Shown: one piece after another, positions 43,498-51,812 of the stretch
Layout of the letters: each line of letters opens with the position of its first letter
How positions within the stretch are numbered: position 1 is the first letter of the stretch
DNA from: Verrucomicrobium spinosum DSM 4136 = JCM 18804
GTDB lineage: Bacteria; Verrucomicrobiota; Verrucomicrobiia; Verrucomicrobiales; Verrucomicrobiaceae
Reading direction: 5' to 3'
Assembly: GCF_000172155.1 (NCBI RefSeq)
Contig: NZ_ABIZ01000001.1
Location: 5,117,105-5,181,104, forward strand
DNA length: 64,000 nt
The notes under the pieces: model-generated
Seen by the model: only the letters and a program-made list of their open reading frames with translations
What the model was told of the DNA's origin: nothing
Database searches by the model: none
Made by a program: the position numbers and the translations under genes

Positions 43498-43806
43498 TCA
43501 GACAGTGAAACGGAAGGTTGCGGTGATGATCTCAGGGCGGCGAACACACGGATGCAGCTGCACCGCGCACTGGTCCCCGGGCCGGATGTTGAGCTCATTG
43601 GTAATCATGGCGTGGGCACTGTCCGGGGTTTGCAGTTCGTTGAAAAACACGTGGCCACCGATCAGCCGACAGTCTTCACCGAAGTAGGCAACGAACTCGT
43701 GAAACGGTCCCCACGCTGCGCCGTCGTCTTCATCGAGTGGCAACACCGCGGTGACAGCTTCGCGGGGCTGGCCAGCGAGTGAGAGGAGATCAATGGGCGT
43801 CTGCAT
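43498..43806 (-). CDS. Small hypothetical phage protein
   Basis: This 102-residue protein ends two bases before the S49 gene begins. It has an acidic first half (LPLDEDDGAAWGPFHEFVAY) and a beta-rich second half ending TATFRFTV. No recognised domain. Packed with its neighbours in one transcription unit. Confidence 0.6.
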   Translation of the reverse strand: MQTPIDLLSLAGQPREAVTAVLPLDEDDGAAWGPFHEFVAYFGEDCRLIGGHVFFNELQTPDSAHAMITNELNIRPGDQCAVQLHPCVRRPEIITATFRFTV

Positions 43807-43818
43807 GGGCGTGGTGGT

Positions 43819-43968
43819 TCAGTCGTCAGGAAACAAGGTCGCCATCAGCCACAGCCAAGCCAGGGTTGGCGCGAACGTGATCATTTTCCAGAGTGGGGAC
43901 CAAATCGGGATGTAGCCGTTTGGGTAGTCGCGCCGGTCGCGGTCGATTGGGAACTTGCGTTGTTTCAT
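43819..43968 (-). CDS. 49-residue single-membrane-span protein
   Basis: A short open frame, MKQRKFPIDRDRRDYPNGY then IPIWSPLWKM and a hydrophobic stretch ITFAPTLAWLWLMATLF before PDD-stop. The basic N-terminus and single helix fit a small phage membrane protein. It fills the gap between the tape-measure gene and the next gene on the same strand. Confidence 0.5.
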   Translation of the reverse strand: MKQRKFPIDRDRRDYPNGYIPIWSPLWKMITFAPTLAWLWLMATLFPDD

Positions 43969-43996
43969 AGTGAGATGTCCTTTTTGCTGATGGCCA

Positions 43997-45979
43997 TTAC
44001 ACGCTCGGTGGTGCCGCCTGGGGGGCGGATGTCACGCCTAGTTGCTGCCTCACGAGAACGACCAACTCTTGCAGGGACTGGGTCTGACGCTGGTTCTCGC
44101 GTAGGACTGGATCAGAGCTGCTCGACGGGCCAGCACGCCCGCCGCCGCCCACTGCCTGTAGACTGGACACTGGCACGGATGCCGCCGCCTGCTGGCGTGC
44201 GGTCATTGCGTCCTGGCGCTTCTTGGCTTCCTCGTCAGCTTTAGACTTGATGTCATCCGCCTTGCGGGTCTCGTCATCTGACAGCTTCTTCTGCTCCTCG
44301 CGCAACTTGCCACCAACAGCGATGGCCTCGGTTCTCTTCTTCGCAGCCTGCTCCGGGTCGGATTCTTCCAGTCTTGCGGCGTCGGCATCAAGTTGGTTTT
44401 TCTCCTGTTGCAGCGCGGCAATCTTCTGGATCGGCGTCATTTGCTCGAACTCCGCCTCCTTGCGCGCCTTGGCCTCCTCTTCGCGGGCCTGAGCAATGGC
44501 AAGGATGTCGGCCTCGTCTTGCTTGCGCTGGTCCTCCGCTTTGCGCTTTGCTTCCTCCTGCTGCTTCACTGTCTCCTTCTCGATCTCTCTCCGGATCTTC
44601 TGCTCTTCCTCCATGGCATCGATGCGCTTGTCGTCATCCGGGGCGGTGAGAGCCTCTTGCATAAGGCGGGCGCGCTCCTGCATCAGAGCATTGATCTTCG
44701 CCTCTCCTTCCAATCGGTCTCGCGCGGCGTCGGCTTCGTTCTTCTGGAGGCGCTCCATGCGCTCGCGGATCTTCGCTTCCTCTTTCGACACCTCGGCTTG
44801 GGCCTTTGCGGGTTCTGCCGCTTTGGTAGCCGCCTCGGCTTCCTTCTTTTTGATGGGCGCGGGATCAAGCCCGTTCATCCTGGCCATTGCCTTCTGAGCT
44901 TCATCGCCGCTCTTCATGGCTTCAGCAAGGTTCTGCTGAAGAGTCTCCCCGAACACCTTGCCCAGATCCTCCGCGGTCTTTTTCGCAGTGGCGGCCGCAT
45001 CGCTAAAGTTGCCAGTGAACAGCTCGGACATGGCCTTGCTGAGTCCACCGACGCCTTGCGCGGCCACTGCAATCGCACCCGTAAAGGTGTTGCCCAAAAT
45101 CATGGCGATTCCGTTGATGCCAATCGCGGCCAGGTCCACCAGCTGAATGACGAAATTGAGCGCTTTACCAAACGAACTGGACCGGCCCTCCCAACGCTCC
45201 ATGGATTCCGATGCCTTGTCCGCCTGCTTGCCAAATGAGTCCAGCAGCGGACTGGCGAATGCCACCAACAAGCGGTCGAAGGCGTCTTCCAATGCGGCAA
45301 GCTTGCCAGGCAGCGTTTTAGCCTGCTCGGCCATCATGCCCCCCCAGTCGCCCCCAGCGCCGGTGAGCTTGCGTAGTGCAGCTTCGAGGTCGGCAAACGA
45401 GACCTTGCCCTCACTGGCCATCTTCTTCACAGCCGCTTCGTTAACCCGGTACTTATCGGCCAGAAGCGAGAGAATCGGAACGCCGCGGTCGAGCAGTTGG
45501 TTCAGGTCCTCTGCATACAAAGTTCCTTGAACCCGCATTTTTCCATACATCGCCGCGATTTCATTCAACGGCGCGCCTGTGCCGGCGGCGACATCGCCCA
45601 GCATCTCCAGGGTTTGAATCAGTTCGCCAGGTGCGGTGCCAAACGCCAGCAGCTTTTTCGCGCTCTCAGCCAACTCATTCAGGCCAAGCGGCGTTCTCCC
45701 TGCCAGGTCGGCAAGGTCCTTCATCATCGCCTTTGCTGCCTCACCAGATCCCAGCAACACTTTGAAGCTCGACAGCAAAACCTGCATGTTGGCGGCCTTC
45801 TCAATCGCCTTCTTGAACAAGGTGACCGCACCAGTCAGCAGGCCAAAGGAGGCAATCGCGCCAGTGAGCTTCGTTCGTAGGTCGCTGGTGAACCTGCTCG
45901 TTGATTGCCCCATTGCTGCAATCCCGCTTTGGAACTGCGCGCTATTGACCCCGACGTTGATCTGGATTTGATCGGCCAT
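43997..45979 (-). CDS. Phage tail tape-measure protein
   Basis: This 660-residue protein starts MADQIQINVGVNSAQFQSGI, the typical tape-measure N-terminus. It has hydrophobic helices at about 40-60 and 280-330, and the conserved tape-measure block RTPLGLNELAESAKKLLAFG through MRVQGTLYAEDLNQLLDRGV (about 95-165). A very charged Ala/Glu/Lys coiled coil of about 250 residues follows. It sets tail length and is injected with DNA. No tail tube, tail assembly chaperone or baseplate genes flank it, which is abnormal. Confidence 0.88.
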   Translation of the reverse strand: MADQIQINVGVNSAQFQSGIAAMGQSTSRFTSDLRTKLTGAIASFGLLTGAVTLFKKAIEKAANMQVLLSSFKVLLGSGEAAKAMMKDLADLAGRTPLGLNELAESAKKLLAFGTAPGELIQTLEMLGDVAAGTGAPLNEIAAMYGKMRVQGTLYAEDLNQLLDRGVPILSLLADKYRVNEAAVKKMASEGKVSFADLEAALRKLTGAGGDWGGMMAEQAKTLPGKLAALEDAFDRLLVAFASPLLDSFGKQADKASESMERWEGRSSSFGKALNFVIQLVDLAAIGINGIAMILGNTFTGAIAVAAQGVGGLSKAMSELFTGNFSDAAATAKKTAEDLGKVFGETLQQNLAEAMKSGDEAQKAMARMNGLDPAPIKKKEAEAATKAAEPAKAQAEVSKEEAKIRERMERLQKNEADAARDRLEGEAKINALMQERARLMQEALTAPDDDKRIDAMEEEQKIRREIEKETVKQQEEAKRKAEDQRKQDEADILAIAQAREEEAKARKEAEFEQMTPIQKIAALQQEKNQLDADAARLEESDPEQAAKKRTEAIAVGGKLREEQKKLSDDETRKADDIKSKADEEAKKRQDAMTARQQAAASVPVSSLQAVGGGGRAGPSSSSDPVLRENQRQTQSLQELVVLVRQQLGVTSAPQAAPPSV

Positions 45980-46142
45980 TCCCCACGGGCGGGGTGTCAA
46001 CGCTTGGCCAAAGGGCACGACGGCCCCTCAACTCCGGGGTGGGAGCGGGCTCATGGGGGCAGTGTCAACGGGTGTTGCGTGTCACGCGCGGCTGTGGTGC
46101 AATTCAGCTTGCGGAGCCAACCGGATTCTGAATCATGGCCGC

Positions 46143-46832
46143 ATGGAGACAAAAAAGATCGCTTGGCTTTTAACCGGGGGTATTGGCGTGGCCTGGGGTG
46201 CAGCCTTTGCCTTCTCCAAATGGAACGAGCACGCCTTCCACTCGATGAGCGACCGTGGCACTTTTGGCGACAGCTTCGGGGCGTTCAACGCTGTGGTGGG
46301 TGGACTGGGTTTCGCGGCTGTGGCCTACAGCCTCTATTGCCAGCAGAAGCAGATCTCCCAGGAAACGGCAGATCGAAAGGCGCAGGATGACAAGGAAGAC
46401 AAAGCAAGGAAGGAGCAGGACAAGAAAGTGGACCGTCAGATAGAGGCGATGAGCACCCAGGCTGCGGCCATGACGAAACTTGCGGAAGCGATGGCCGCGG
46501 ACGCCGAGTTGGCCCGGCTGGTCGCTGAGTTCGAGGTGGTGGAGAGAAGCATTGTGATCCGAAGCAAGGAGGTGCCGAGCATTGCGGACCGAACACCAGA
46601 ACCACCTGAGTACTTCCAAGAGCTGAGGGACTATGACTTGGAAACCATAATTGAGTCAATACCTCAAAAGGGACTGAGGGGTCCAAGGAGAAGAGTCTCC
46701 GCTCTCGCCCGCCCCAAGGTAGATACCGCCGAAGAATACGTAGATGCACTGCAAGACATCCTTCGGCTGCGTCGCCGGAGGCGAGATTTGATCGAACGCA
46801 TAAGTAAGCACGGCAGGCGGCAAGAAGAGTGA
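46143..46832 (+). CDS. Membrane-anchored coiled-coil protein (possible phage-exclusion moron)
   Basis: This 229-residue protein starts METKKIAWLLTGGIG. Two transmembrane helices flank GTFGDSFGAFNAVVGGLGFA, a motif I associate with the N-terminus of putative abortive-infection (putAbiC-like) membrane proteins. A long Lys/Glu coiled coil and a cytoplasmic, Arg-rich C-terminal region follow. It is the only plus-strand gene between the tail and replication modules, and has its own promoter space, typical of a moron. Abi function is inferred from resemblance only. Confidence 0.65.
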   Translation: METKKIAWLLTGGIGVAWGAAFAFSKWNEHAFHSMSDRGTFGDSFGAFNAVVGGLGFAAVAYSLYCQQKQISQETADRKAQDDKEDKARKEQDKKVDRQIEAMSTQAAAMTKLAEAMAADAELARLVAEFEVVERSIVIRSKEVPSIADRTPEPPEYFQELRDYDLETIIESIPQKGLRGPRRRVSALARPKVDTAEEYVDALQDILRLRRRRRDLIERISKHGRRQEE

Positions 46833-46836
46833 CGTT

Positions 46837-46953
46837 GGGAATGGGAAGCAGGTGGGCAAGTTCCCAATGGTTATCAGTCATCCAGGGGCCCTCACGGCTG
46901 ACGGCAGTGGGGCGGGACGACCGCCGGGGGACCGTAGGGAATGGGAACTTGCC
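46837..46953. repeat. Inverted and direct repeats in a 296-base gap
   Basis: GGCAAGTTCCCA (46855-46866) is the exact complement of TGGGAACTTGCC (46942-46953). GGGAATGGGAA occurs at 46837-46847 and 46937-46947. The gap 46833-47128 lies between a convergent gene pair (moron and helicase) and otherwise shows nothing I recognise. Confidence 0.65.
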
Positions 46954-47128
46954 AATATGCCCATTCGCGCATAAATGACGCTGGATACTAAAACCCCACG
47001 ATTTAGACGCGAGCGGAAGCCTTCCTGCCAGGGGTACCCCTAAACAGCGCCTACCCCGTCCAGGACGCCCTGTGCCTGTGTCGGGTTCAATGATGGGGTG
47101 TTGGAGGTCTTCATGTAAAGGGTGACGT

Positions 47129-48451
47129 CTATGATGCCCTTTGCCGCTCAATGAAACGGAAGGTGGGACCATGGAAGTCGTAGTTGATCCAGACGCCTCG
47201 CGCGCCTCCTCGAACTTTAACCAACTCGATCAACCTCTTATCCTCCATCCTCACCTTATCGTTTCCTTCTGCGCGTTCTGGCACATGCAATGTAGCCACC
47301 ACATCTGAGTCTTGGCCGATGGCCCTGGACTCCCGCAGCTTCCCCTCATCATTCAACTGCGATAGATTGATCACAGTCACGCCGAGCAACTTCGCGTCAG
47401 CCTTCATGGCACCACTCATCTCGGCAACTTCACGTTCACGTGTGTGACCGCGCTGGTCGGCAGTCACAAGTTGCAGGTAATCCAGGAAGAACACCCGCAC
47501 ACCATGACGGCGGACCTGGGATCGCATATCCGCCCGCAGCGCAGAAAGCTTGATGCCGGATACGTCGCGCACATGCAAAGGCCATCCCCGCATTGCGCTG
47601 GAAGCCGCCGCAAAACTCTTCATCACCGCCGGAACGCGGAGCCCTTGAACCAAGTCACTGCAGGGAATGCCGGAGAAAATGGAAACGAGGCGATCCGCGT
47701 TTTCATCGTCAGTCATTTCAAGCGAATAGATGCAGGTTGGCACCTTCTCACGCCCGAGGTGAACCACAAGGTTCTGAGTAAACGCCGACTTCCCGTCAGA
47801 TGTGCCGCCGCCAATCGTCCATACATGCCCCTTCCGAAAGCCGCCCGTTGCTGCGTCCAAGTGAGGATAGCCTGTAGACATGCCAGGAAGCTGGCCAGGG
47901 TTCCTTATAGCCTCCTCGTAGCGGTCTGTGGCATCACTGAGAAGCTGAGCCCAAGATCTACCCGCGCCAGTGCATTCCCCCTCCTCCCGAATCCGGATGA
48001 TTGCCTGCTCAAGCTCTGCAAGCGTATCAGTGACGGGGGCGGCCGGGTCGTGTGCAGCAATCTTCCCGAGGCCATCGTGGCAGGCCTGCTGCATCTTGCG
48101 GAGCATGAATTTGCTCTTGAGGATGCCCTTGTAGTACTCGTAGTGCGCCGGGGTCGGCACAAAGGACAGCAGGTCCGCCAGCGTGGCAGGTCCGCCAACT
48201 TTGTCCATATCCCCACTGTCCAGGAGATGATGAGATAGGGAAACGAGATCAATAGGACGGCCTGCTGTGTGAAAATCCCTGAGAACGCCGTACAAAAGCC
48301 GATTAGAGCGTTGGTGAAAAACCTCTTGAGGTAACGTGCGGATGGCATCGCCAATAAGCTCGTCAGGGGTCTGCAGGAAGCAGGAAAGGAGGCCCTTCTC
48401 TGCATCTTCACTGTAAGGAAGGGTGTCGGCGGGAATGGTGCGGTTGCTCAT
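47129..48451 (-). CDS. DnaB-like replicative helicase
   Basis: This 440-residue protein starts MSNRTIPADTLPYSEDAEKG. The N-terminal DnaB domain has LLSCFLQTPDELIGDAIR and LVSLSHHLLDSGDMDKVGG. The RecA-like domain has a Walker A variant GGGTSDGKSAF and Walker B RVFFLDYLQLV, with LSQLNDEGKLRESRAIGQDS downstream. It unwinds element DNA at the fork. Its ATG lies one base after the stop of the initiator gene, so the two are coupled. Confidence 0.9.
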   Translation of the reverse strand: MSNRTIPADTLPYSEDAEKGLLSCFLQTPDELIGDAIRTLPQEVFHQRSNRLLYGVLRDFHTAGRPIDLVSLSHHLLDSGDMDKVGGPATLADLLSFVPTPAHYEYYKGILKSKFMLRKMQQACHDGLGKIAAHDPAAPVTDTLAELEQAIIRIREEGECTGAGRSWAQLLSDATDRYEEAIRNPGQLPGMSTGYPHLDAATGGFRKGHVWTIGGGTSDGKSAFTQNLVVHLGREKVPTCIYSLEMTDDENADRLVSIFSGIPCSDLVQGLRVPAVMKSFAAASSAMRGWPLHVRDVSGIKLSALRADMRSQVRRHGVRVFFLDYLQLVTADQRGHTREREVAEMSGAMKADAKLLGVTVINLSQLNDEGKLRESRAIGQDSDVVATLHVPERAEGNDKVRMEDKRLIELVKVRGGARGVWINYDFHGPTFRFIERQRAS

Positions 48452-48452
48452 G

Positions 48453-49157
48453 TTAGATGATGTTGAGTTTGCTAATGCCTGGGGGAGGTTTGGTTCCTTG
48501 ATGTTGTTGATTCCTTGAGTAATCAGGCTCCTCGAAGAGTCCTTGATAGTTCTTCTCAATGCTGAAATTGATCGCAGCGATGGCGCGCGCCTCTCCCCAT
48601 CCTTGGGCTTTCTTGAGTTGCTTGCTTCGACAAGAAGGCGTCAGGGGCTTCCGCTTCTCTTTGAGGTGTTGTTCCCACTCCTGCCACGCGTTTGCAAACC
48701 CGGTAGAGGTGAAGGGCAGGATTACTGAATTCAACAATTCATTATTCCTGTTCTTCCTGTTACTGTCCCGAACCTCCTTCGGGGGTAGGCGAACCTCCTT
48801 CGGGGGTTCCTGAATTGACCCCCGAAGCAGGTTCGGGGGTTGATGGCCCGCCACCCCCGAAGCAGGTTCGGGGGTCAGGAGTTGAGCATGCCGCCCTTTG
48901 TGAACCTGCGGGTGAAGTAGGTATGAAGACTTGCAGCCAGAGTTCCTAACAATTTTGAGATGCCCGCCTTCCTCCAATTCCGAGAGCGCGTTGCAGATTG
49001 CGCGATCTGAATAGCCTGTATCCAGTTGCATGCGACCGATAGAAGGATTGCATTGGCCGGTCCTCTCATTGTACCGGGCCGCGAGCGCGTTGAGCACTCC
49101 CTTTTGGGTAGATGACGCGTCCACGTCCAGGCACAACATTACCATTTGTCCTCCCAT
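48453..49157 (-). CDS. Phage-type replication initiator (HTH) with internal palindromes
   Basis: This 234-residue protein begins MGGQMVMLCLDVDASSTQKG. The N-terminal winged helix (NPSIGRMQLDTGYSDRAICN) resembles Rep/phage O-type helix-turn-helix initiators. The middle encodes a Pro-rich stretch, EPPKEVRLPPKEVRD, across four palindromic repeats, as in lambdoid O genes whose origin lies inside the coding sequence. An AAGGAGG site in the upstream small gene fixes the start. Confidence 0.75.
   Translation of the reverse strand: MGGQMVMLCLDVDASSTQKGVLNALAARYNERTGQCNPSIGRMQLDTGYSDRAICNALSELEEGGHLKIVRNSGCKSSYLLHPQVHKGRHAQLLTPEPASGVAGHQPPNLLRGSIQEPPKEVRLPPKEVRDSNRKNRNNELLNSVILPFTSTGFANAWQEWEQHLKEKRKPLTPSCRSKQLKKAQGWGEARAIAAINFSIEKNYQGLFEEPDYSRNQQHQGTKPPPGISKLNII
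48768..48875. promoter_or_regulatory. Candidate replication origin (iteron-like palindromes) inside the initiator gene
   Basis: Four related palindromes of the form CCCCGAA-N5-TTCGGGG: 48768-48784, 48791-48808 (variant GAACCTCC core), 48818-48840 and 48853-48875 (the last two are identical, ACCCCCGAA and TTCGGGGGT arms with GCAGG between). The spacing is close to regular, and an A/T-richer stretch (48721-48760) lies beside them. Confidence 0.6.
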
Positions 49158-49265
49158 CTACGCAGCCTCCTTTCCGGCCGCGGCCTTTGTGTGAGTGGTC
49201 ATCAGCGTGGTTTCATCAACCCAGCGCTTGCGTTCACGATTGACACGCTTATCTTGAGGTACCAC
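49158..49265 (-). CDS. 35-residue basic protein upstream of the initiator
   Basis: From GTG at 49265 the frame reads MVPQDKRVNRERKRWVDE then TTLMTTHTKAAAGKEAA-stop. The composition (Arg/Lys-rich start, Ala tail) and its stop overlapping the spacer before the initiator ATG, with that gene's ribosome site inside its last codons, suggest a coupled leader peptide or small phage protein. No family recognised. A CCCGC/GCGGG hairpin followed by GTTTCTTGTTT (plus strand, about 49289-49315) lies just upstream. Confidence 0.45.
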   Translation of the reverse strand: MVPQDKRVNRERKRWVDETTLMTTHTKAAAGKEAA

Positions 49266-49465
49266 CCATCAAGATTTATGTGCCTCGCGTGCCCGCAAAG
49301 CCGCGGGGTTTCTTGTTTAAAGAGTGAAGGTGTTCATGGTCTCAAGTTCCCGTCAGCCGCCGCAAACACAGGCGTCGGGTTTGTGTCGCGATCATGAGGA
49401 AAGGTGGCCCTGGTCTGGCCAGAAATTCCCCTTACTGCGGCGTGTGCCGCTAAAATGTGCACCGG

Positions 49466-49705
49466 TTAGCCAACAGACACAGCAGAGGGAACCCTCTCCC
49501 CTGCTCCGGCGATGCGGCGGTTTGCGATAGCCTGCATGACCTCGCGGCGGGAGAATCGGAGGCACCGGGCCCCGAGCTTGTAGTGAGGCAGCCAGGATGC
49601 AGCCCAGCGGTAGGCGGTCACAGTTTCAACAACTGCGATCTTGGCGACTTCCTCGACTGTGATGAGGTCGTCCGGCAGCATGGTGGCGGTAGGTCGTGTT
49701 TTCAC
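49466..49705 (-). CDS. Small HTH (excisionase-like) protein
   Basis: This 79-residue protein starts at GTG (an ATG at 49681 is possible). LITVEEVAKIAVVETVTAYR and YKLGARCLRFSRREVMQAIA give the HTH_17 excisionase layout. One of several similar small regulators in element 1. Confidence 0.7.
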   Translation of the reverse strand: MKTRPTATMLPDDLITVEEVAKIAVVETVTAYRWAASWLPHYKLGARCLRFSRREVMQAIANRRIAGAGERVPSAVSVG

Positions 49706-49731
49706 GGGTTGGCTTTCATTGGGGTTGCCAA

Positions 49732-49953
49732 TCAGGCGTTGTGGGATTCGATGTAGGCCACCAAGCTCTGCCGATTGATGAGGCGACGTCCCTTCAGGCT
49801 TCCGGACACCTGGACGCAGTGAGAGCGAACCTTGCCTTCACGCATCAGTTGATATAGACCGCTCCGGCTGATGGAGGAGAACCGGATAGCGTCATCGACG
49901 CTCAGGTATGCAGGTGTGACCTGTACTTCTGCCTGCTGATAATGTGCTTGCAT
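49732..49953 (-). CDS. Small HTH (excisionase-like) protein
   Basis: This 73-residue protein starts MQAHYQQAEVQVTPAYLSVD. SVDDAIRFSSISRSGLYQLM then GRRLINRQSLVAYIESHNA is the excisionase/HTH_17 pattern. It lies closest to the integrase on the minus strand besides the integrase itself, and is the best candidate for the true excisionase. Its promoter region is shared with the divergent 49987 gene. Confidence 0.72.
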   Translation of the reverse strand: MQAHYQQAEVQVTPAYLSVDDAIRFSSISRSGLYQLMREGKVRSHCVQVSGSLKGRRLINRQSLVAYIESHNA

Positions 49954-49986
49954 ACATAGGGACACCGTGTCAATCTCTAGCAGCAC

Positions 49987-50445
49987 ATGGCACATAAAAA
50001 CGGTTCAACGCCAACGGTTAGTCGCGATGAGCTCGCCATGATGGCGGGATACCATCCCCGTCGCATTTCTGCCTTGGCGGCAGCGGGACTCTTGCCGGGT
50101 GTGACGCCGCAGAAGTTTGGTCGAGTGACCAGATTTTTCCCCACGGAACTCACTGACACCCTTCTGAAATGGGCGCAAACTGAGAACGAAAGGAGTAGCC
50201 AGGCCAAGGCTCAAAAGAGGCGGGTGATTCGTCGAAAGTGGAGGCAGATTTCCCCTTTCACCGCACTGGTACGCCTCGAGAACGCAATCCTATTGAACCT
50301 TGAAATTGATTCGATGACCCAGCGTGAAGCGCGGGAATGGAGAGAAAGCTTTCGTAGAGTGTCGGAGTTCTGCAAAAAGCTGGAGATGCGGGCAAATGGC
50401 ACACTGTCTCCAGAGGCGCGCAACAAGCTTCAGGAGATAACTTAA
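49987..50445 (+). CDS. HTH phage protein of unknown function
   Basis: This 152-residue protein starts MAHKNGSTPTVSRDELAMMA. The N-terminal part GYHPRRISALAAAGLLPGV then FGRVTRFFPTELTDTLLKWA looks like a MerR-like helix-turn-helix. The C-terminal half is a charged helix. Divergent from the 49732-49953 excisionase-like gene, and convergent with the integrase (stop codons two bases apart). Confidence 0.6.
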   Translation: MAHKNGSTPTVSRDELAMMAGYHPRRISALAAAGLLPGVTPQKFGRVTRFFPTELTDTLLKWAQTENERSSQAKAQKRRVIRRKWRQISPFTALVRLENAILLNLEIDSMTQREAREWRESFRRVSEFCKKLEMRANGTLSPEARNKLQEIT

Positions 50446-50447
50446 CC

Positions 50448-51599
50448 CTAAGGTCTCGGTGAGGTGTTGAAATAAGCCTGTGCATCCGTCTTTGTGGCGC
50501 GCTCCCGGTAATGGCGGAACACCACTCCCGGCGACGACTGCCCCAGCCACAAGGACACCTTCGGGGCGTCCTCGTGCAGGGCCAGGGCATAGGATGCGAA
50601 ACTGTGGCGCATGCCATTCTGTTTCCAGGGAAGCCCCTTCTTTGCAAGTGCGATGCGGAACTGTCTTGAGGCGTGGGATTCCAGCCCGTGGCGGGTCACA
50701 GCCCCTCCCCTGTCCTCGATCCTGAGCAGCCACATTTTGGCAGCGTCAGGGAGGGGTACAAATCGACGGGCTGCAGTTTTTGATTGTTCGGGTGACACGC
50801 TGACAAGGGCCCGCTCGAAATCCACGTCCGACCACTTGAGCCGCTCGAGCTCCGCGGTGCGGATCCCGCAGAATGCCCCGAGCACATGGAAGGCCAGAAG
50901 CTCTTGGGGACAGGTCTCCAGAATCAGGCGGAGCTCAGCAGGGGTGAAGATCTCCACCGGCCGTGCCGCGGTCTTGTTCCTCTTGGTATTGGCCCGCGGG
51001 ATCGCGGCGGGGTTCTCCTCACAATAGCCGCGCTCCTTCCCCCACTCGAAAAACGTGTGCAGCACCCTCTGGAAGTTCCGCTGCGTCTGCGCCGCCAGCC
51101 CCAAGCCTTCCAGCCAGCTCCGGACGTCGGAGCGCTCTAGGTCGCTCACTCGGCAATCCGCCGGCATGTCCCCGTAGAATCGACGAAGGCGGGCGCGAAC
51201 GTCCCCTAGCGACCGAGGGGCCAAGTGATTCCCCTCCCGCGCCTCAAGGTAGCTTTCCGCCGCGTCCTTGAGGTTCACACTCCGCTGGGTCAGGTTGTGC
51301 CTACGGAGATAGTCGGCCACCACGGTACGCAGATCGGCCCCCACCGGTTCCAGCTGTTCCCACGCCCAGGTGGCATCTCGCACCCATTCCTCCGGAAGCC
51401 CTGCCCCGCGCCGCCCCCGGTTGAGAACCTCCCGCATCTTCTCATCAAAGAAGTCCTTGGCCGCCTTGTGGGTGGGAAACCTCCGCCGGAGACGGTCTTT
51501 CCCAGGCTGGGGGTGCTTCCAACGTACTTCCCATTTCAAGTCTGGACGGGCTTCCCATGTGAATTCGTGCAGGGATACCGGGGCTTTGGGCATGAGCAC
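50448..51599 (-). CDS. int: Tyrosine integrase of element 1
   Basis: This 383-residue protein has an N-terminal Arm/SAM-like region (KWEVRWKHPQPGKDRLRRRF) and a catalytic domain with the first Arg in LGAFCGIRTAELERLKWSDV, MRHSFASYALALHE as box II (the usual HxLRH is NGMRH here), LGQSSP, and VFRHYRERA with the nucleophilic Tyr. It ends 91 bases from attR. ATG at 51593 is an alternative start. It should recombine attP with the tRNA-Ser 3' half. Confidence 0.93.
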   Translation of the reverse strand: MLMPKAPVSLHEFTWEARPDLKWEVRWKHPQPGKDRLRRRFPTHKAAKDFFDEKMREVLNRGRRGAGLPEEWVRDATWAWEQLEPVGADLRTVVADYLRRHNLTQRSVNLKDAAESYLEAREGNHLAPRSLGDVRARLRRFYGDMPADCRVSDLERSDVRSWLEGLGLAAQTQRNFQRVLHTFFEWGKERGYCEENPAAIPRANTKRNKTAARPVEIFTPAELRLILETCPQELLAFHVLGAFCGIRTAELERLKWSDVDFERALVSVSPEQSKTAARRFVPLPDAAKMWLLRIEDRGGAVTRHGLESHASRQFRIALAKKGLPWKQNGMRHSFASYALALHEDAPKVSLWLGQSSPGVVFRHYRERATKTDAQAYFNTSPRP

Positions 51600-51638
51600 A
51601 TTTTACACTCTTTTGCCCTCAATTCAACCCGAAAAGCT

Positions 51639-51646
51639 GTATCAAA
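51639..51646. promoter_or_regulatory. Candidate arm-type integrase site, right end
   Basis: GTATCAAA, identical to 36899-36906 near attL, sits between the integrase start and attR. Confidence 0.4.
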
Positions 51647-51690
51647 ACTGTACCACTATCATCCTTCCCTCGCCGTTCCTAGGTCTGCTT

Positions 51691-51750
<60 letters not shown>

Positions 51751-51812
51751 TCCCGTTTCCGAGCACCTTAGATGCTTGGACGGCCTTGGTGATCAAGGGT
51801 TAAGGTAGTGAC

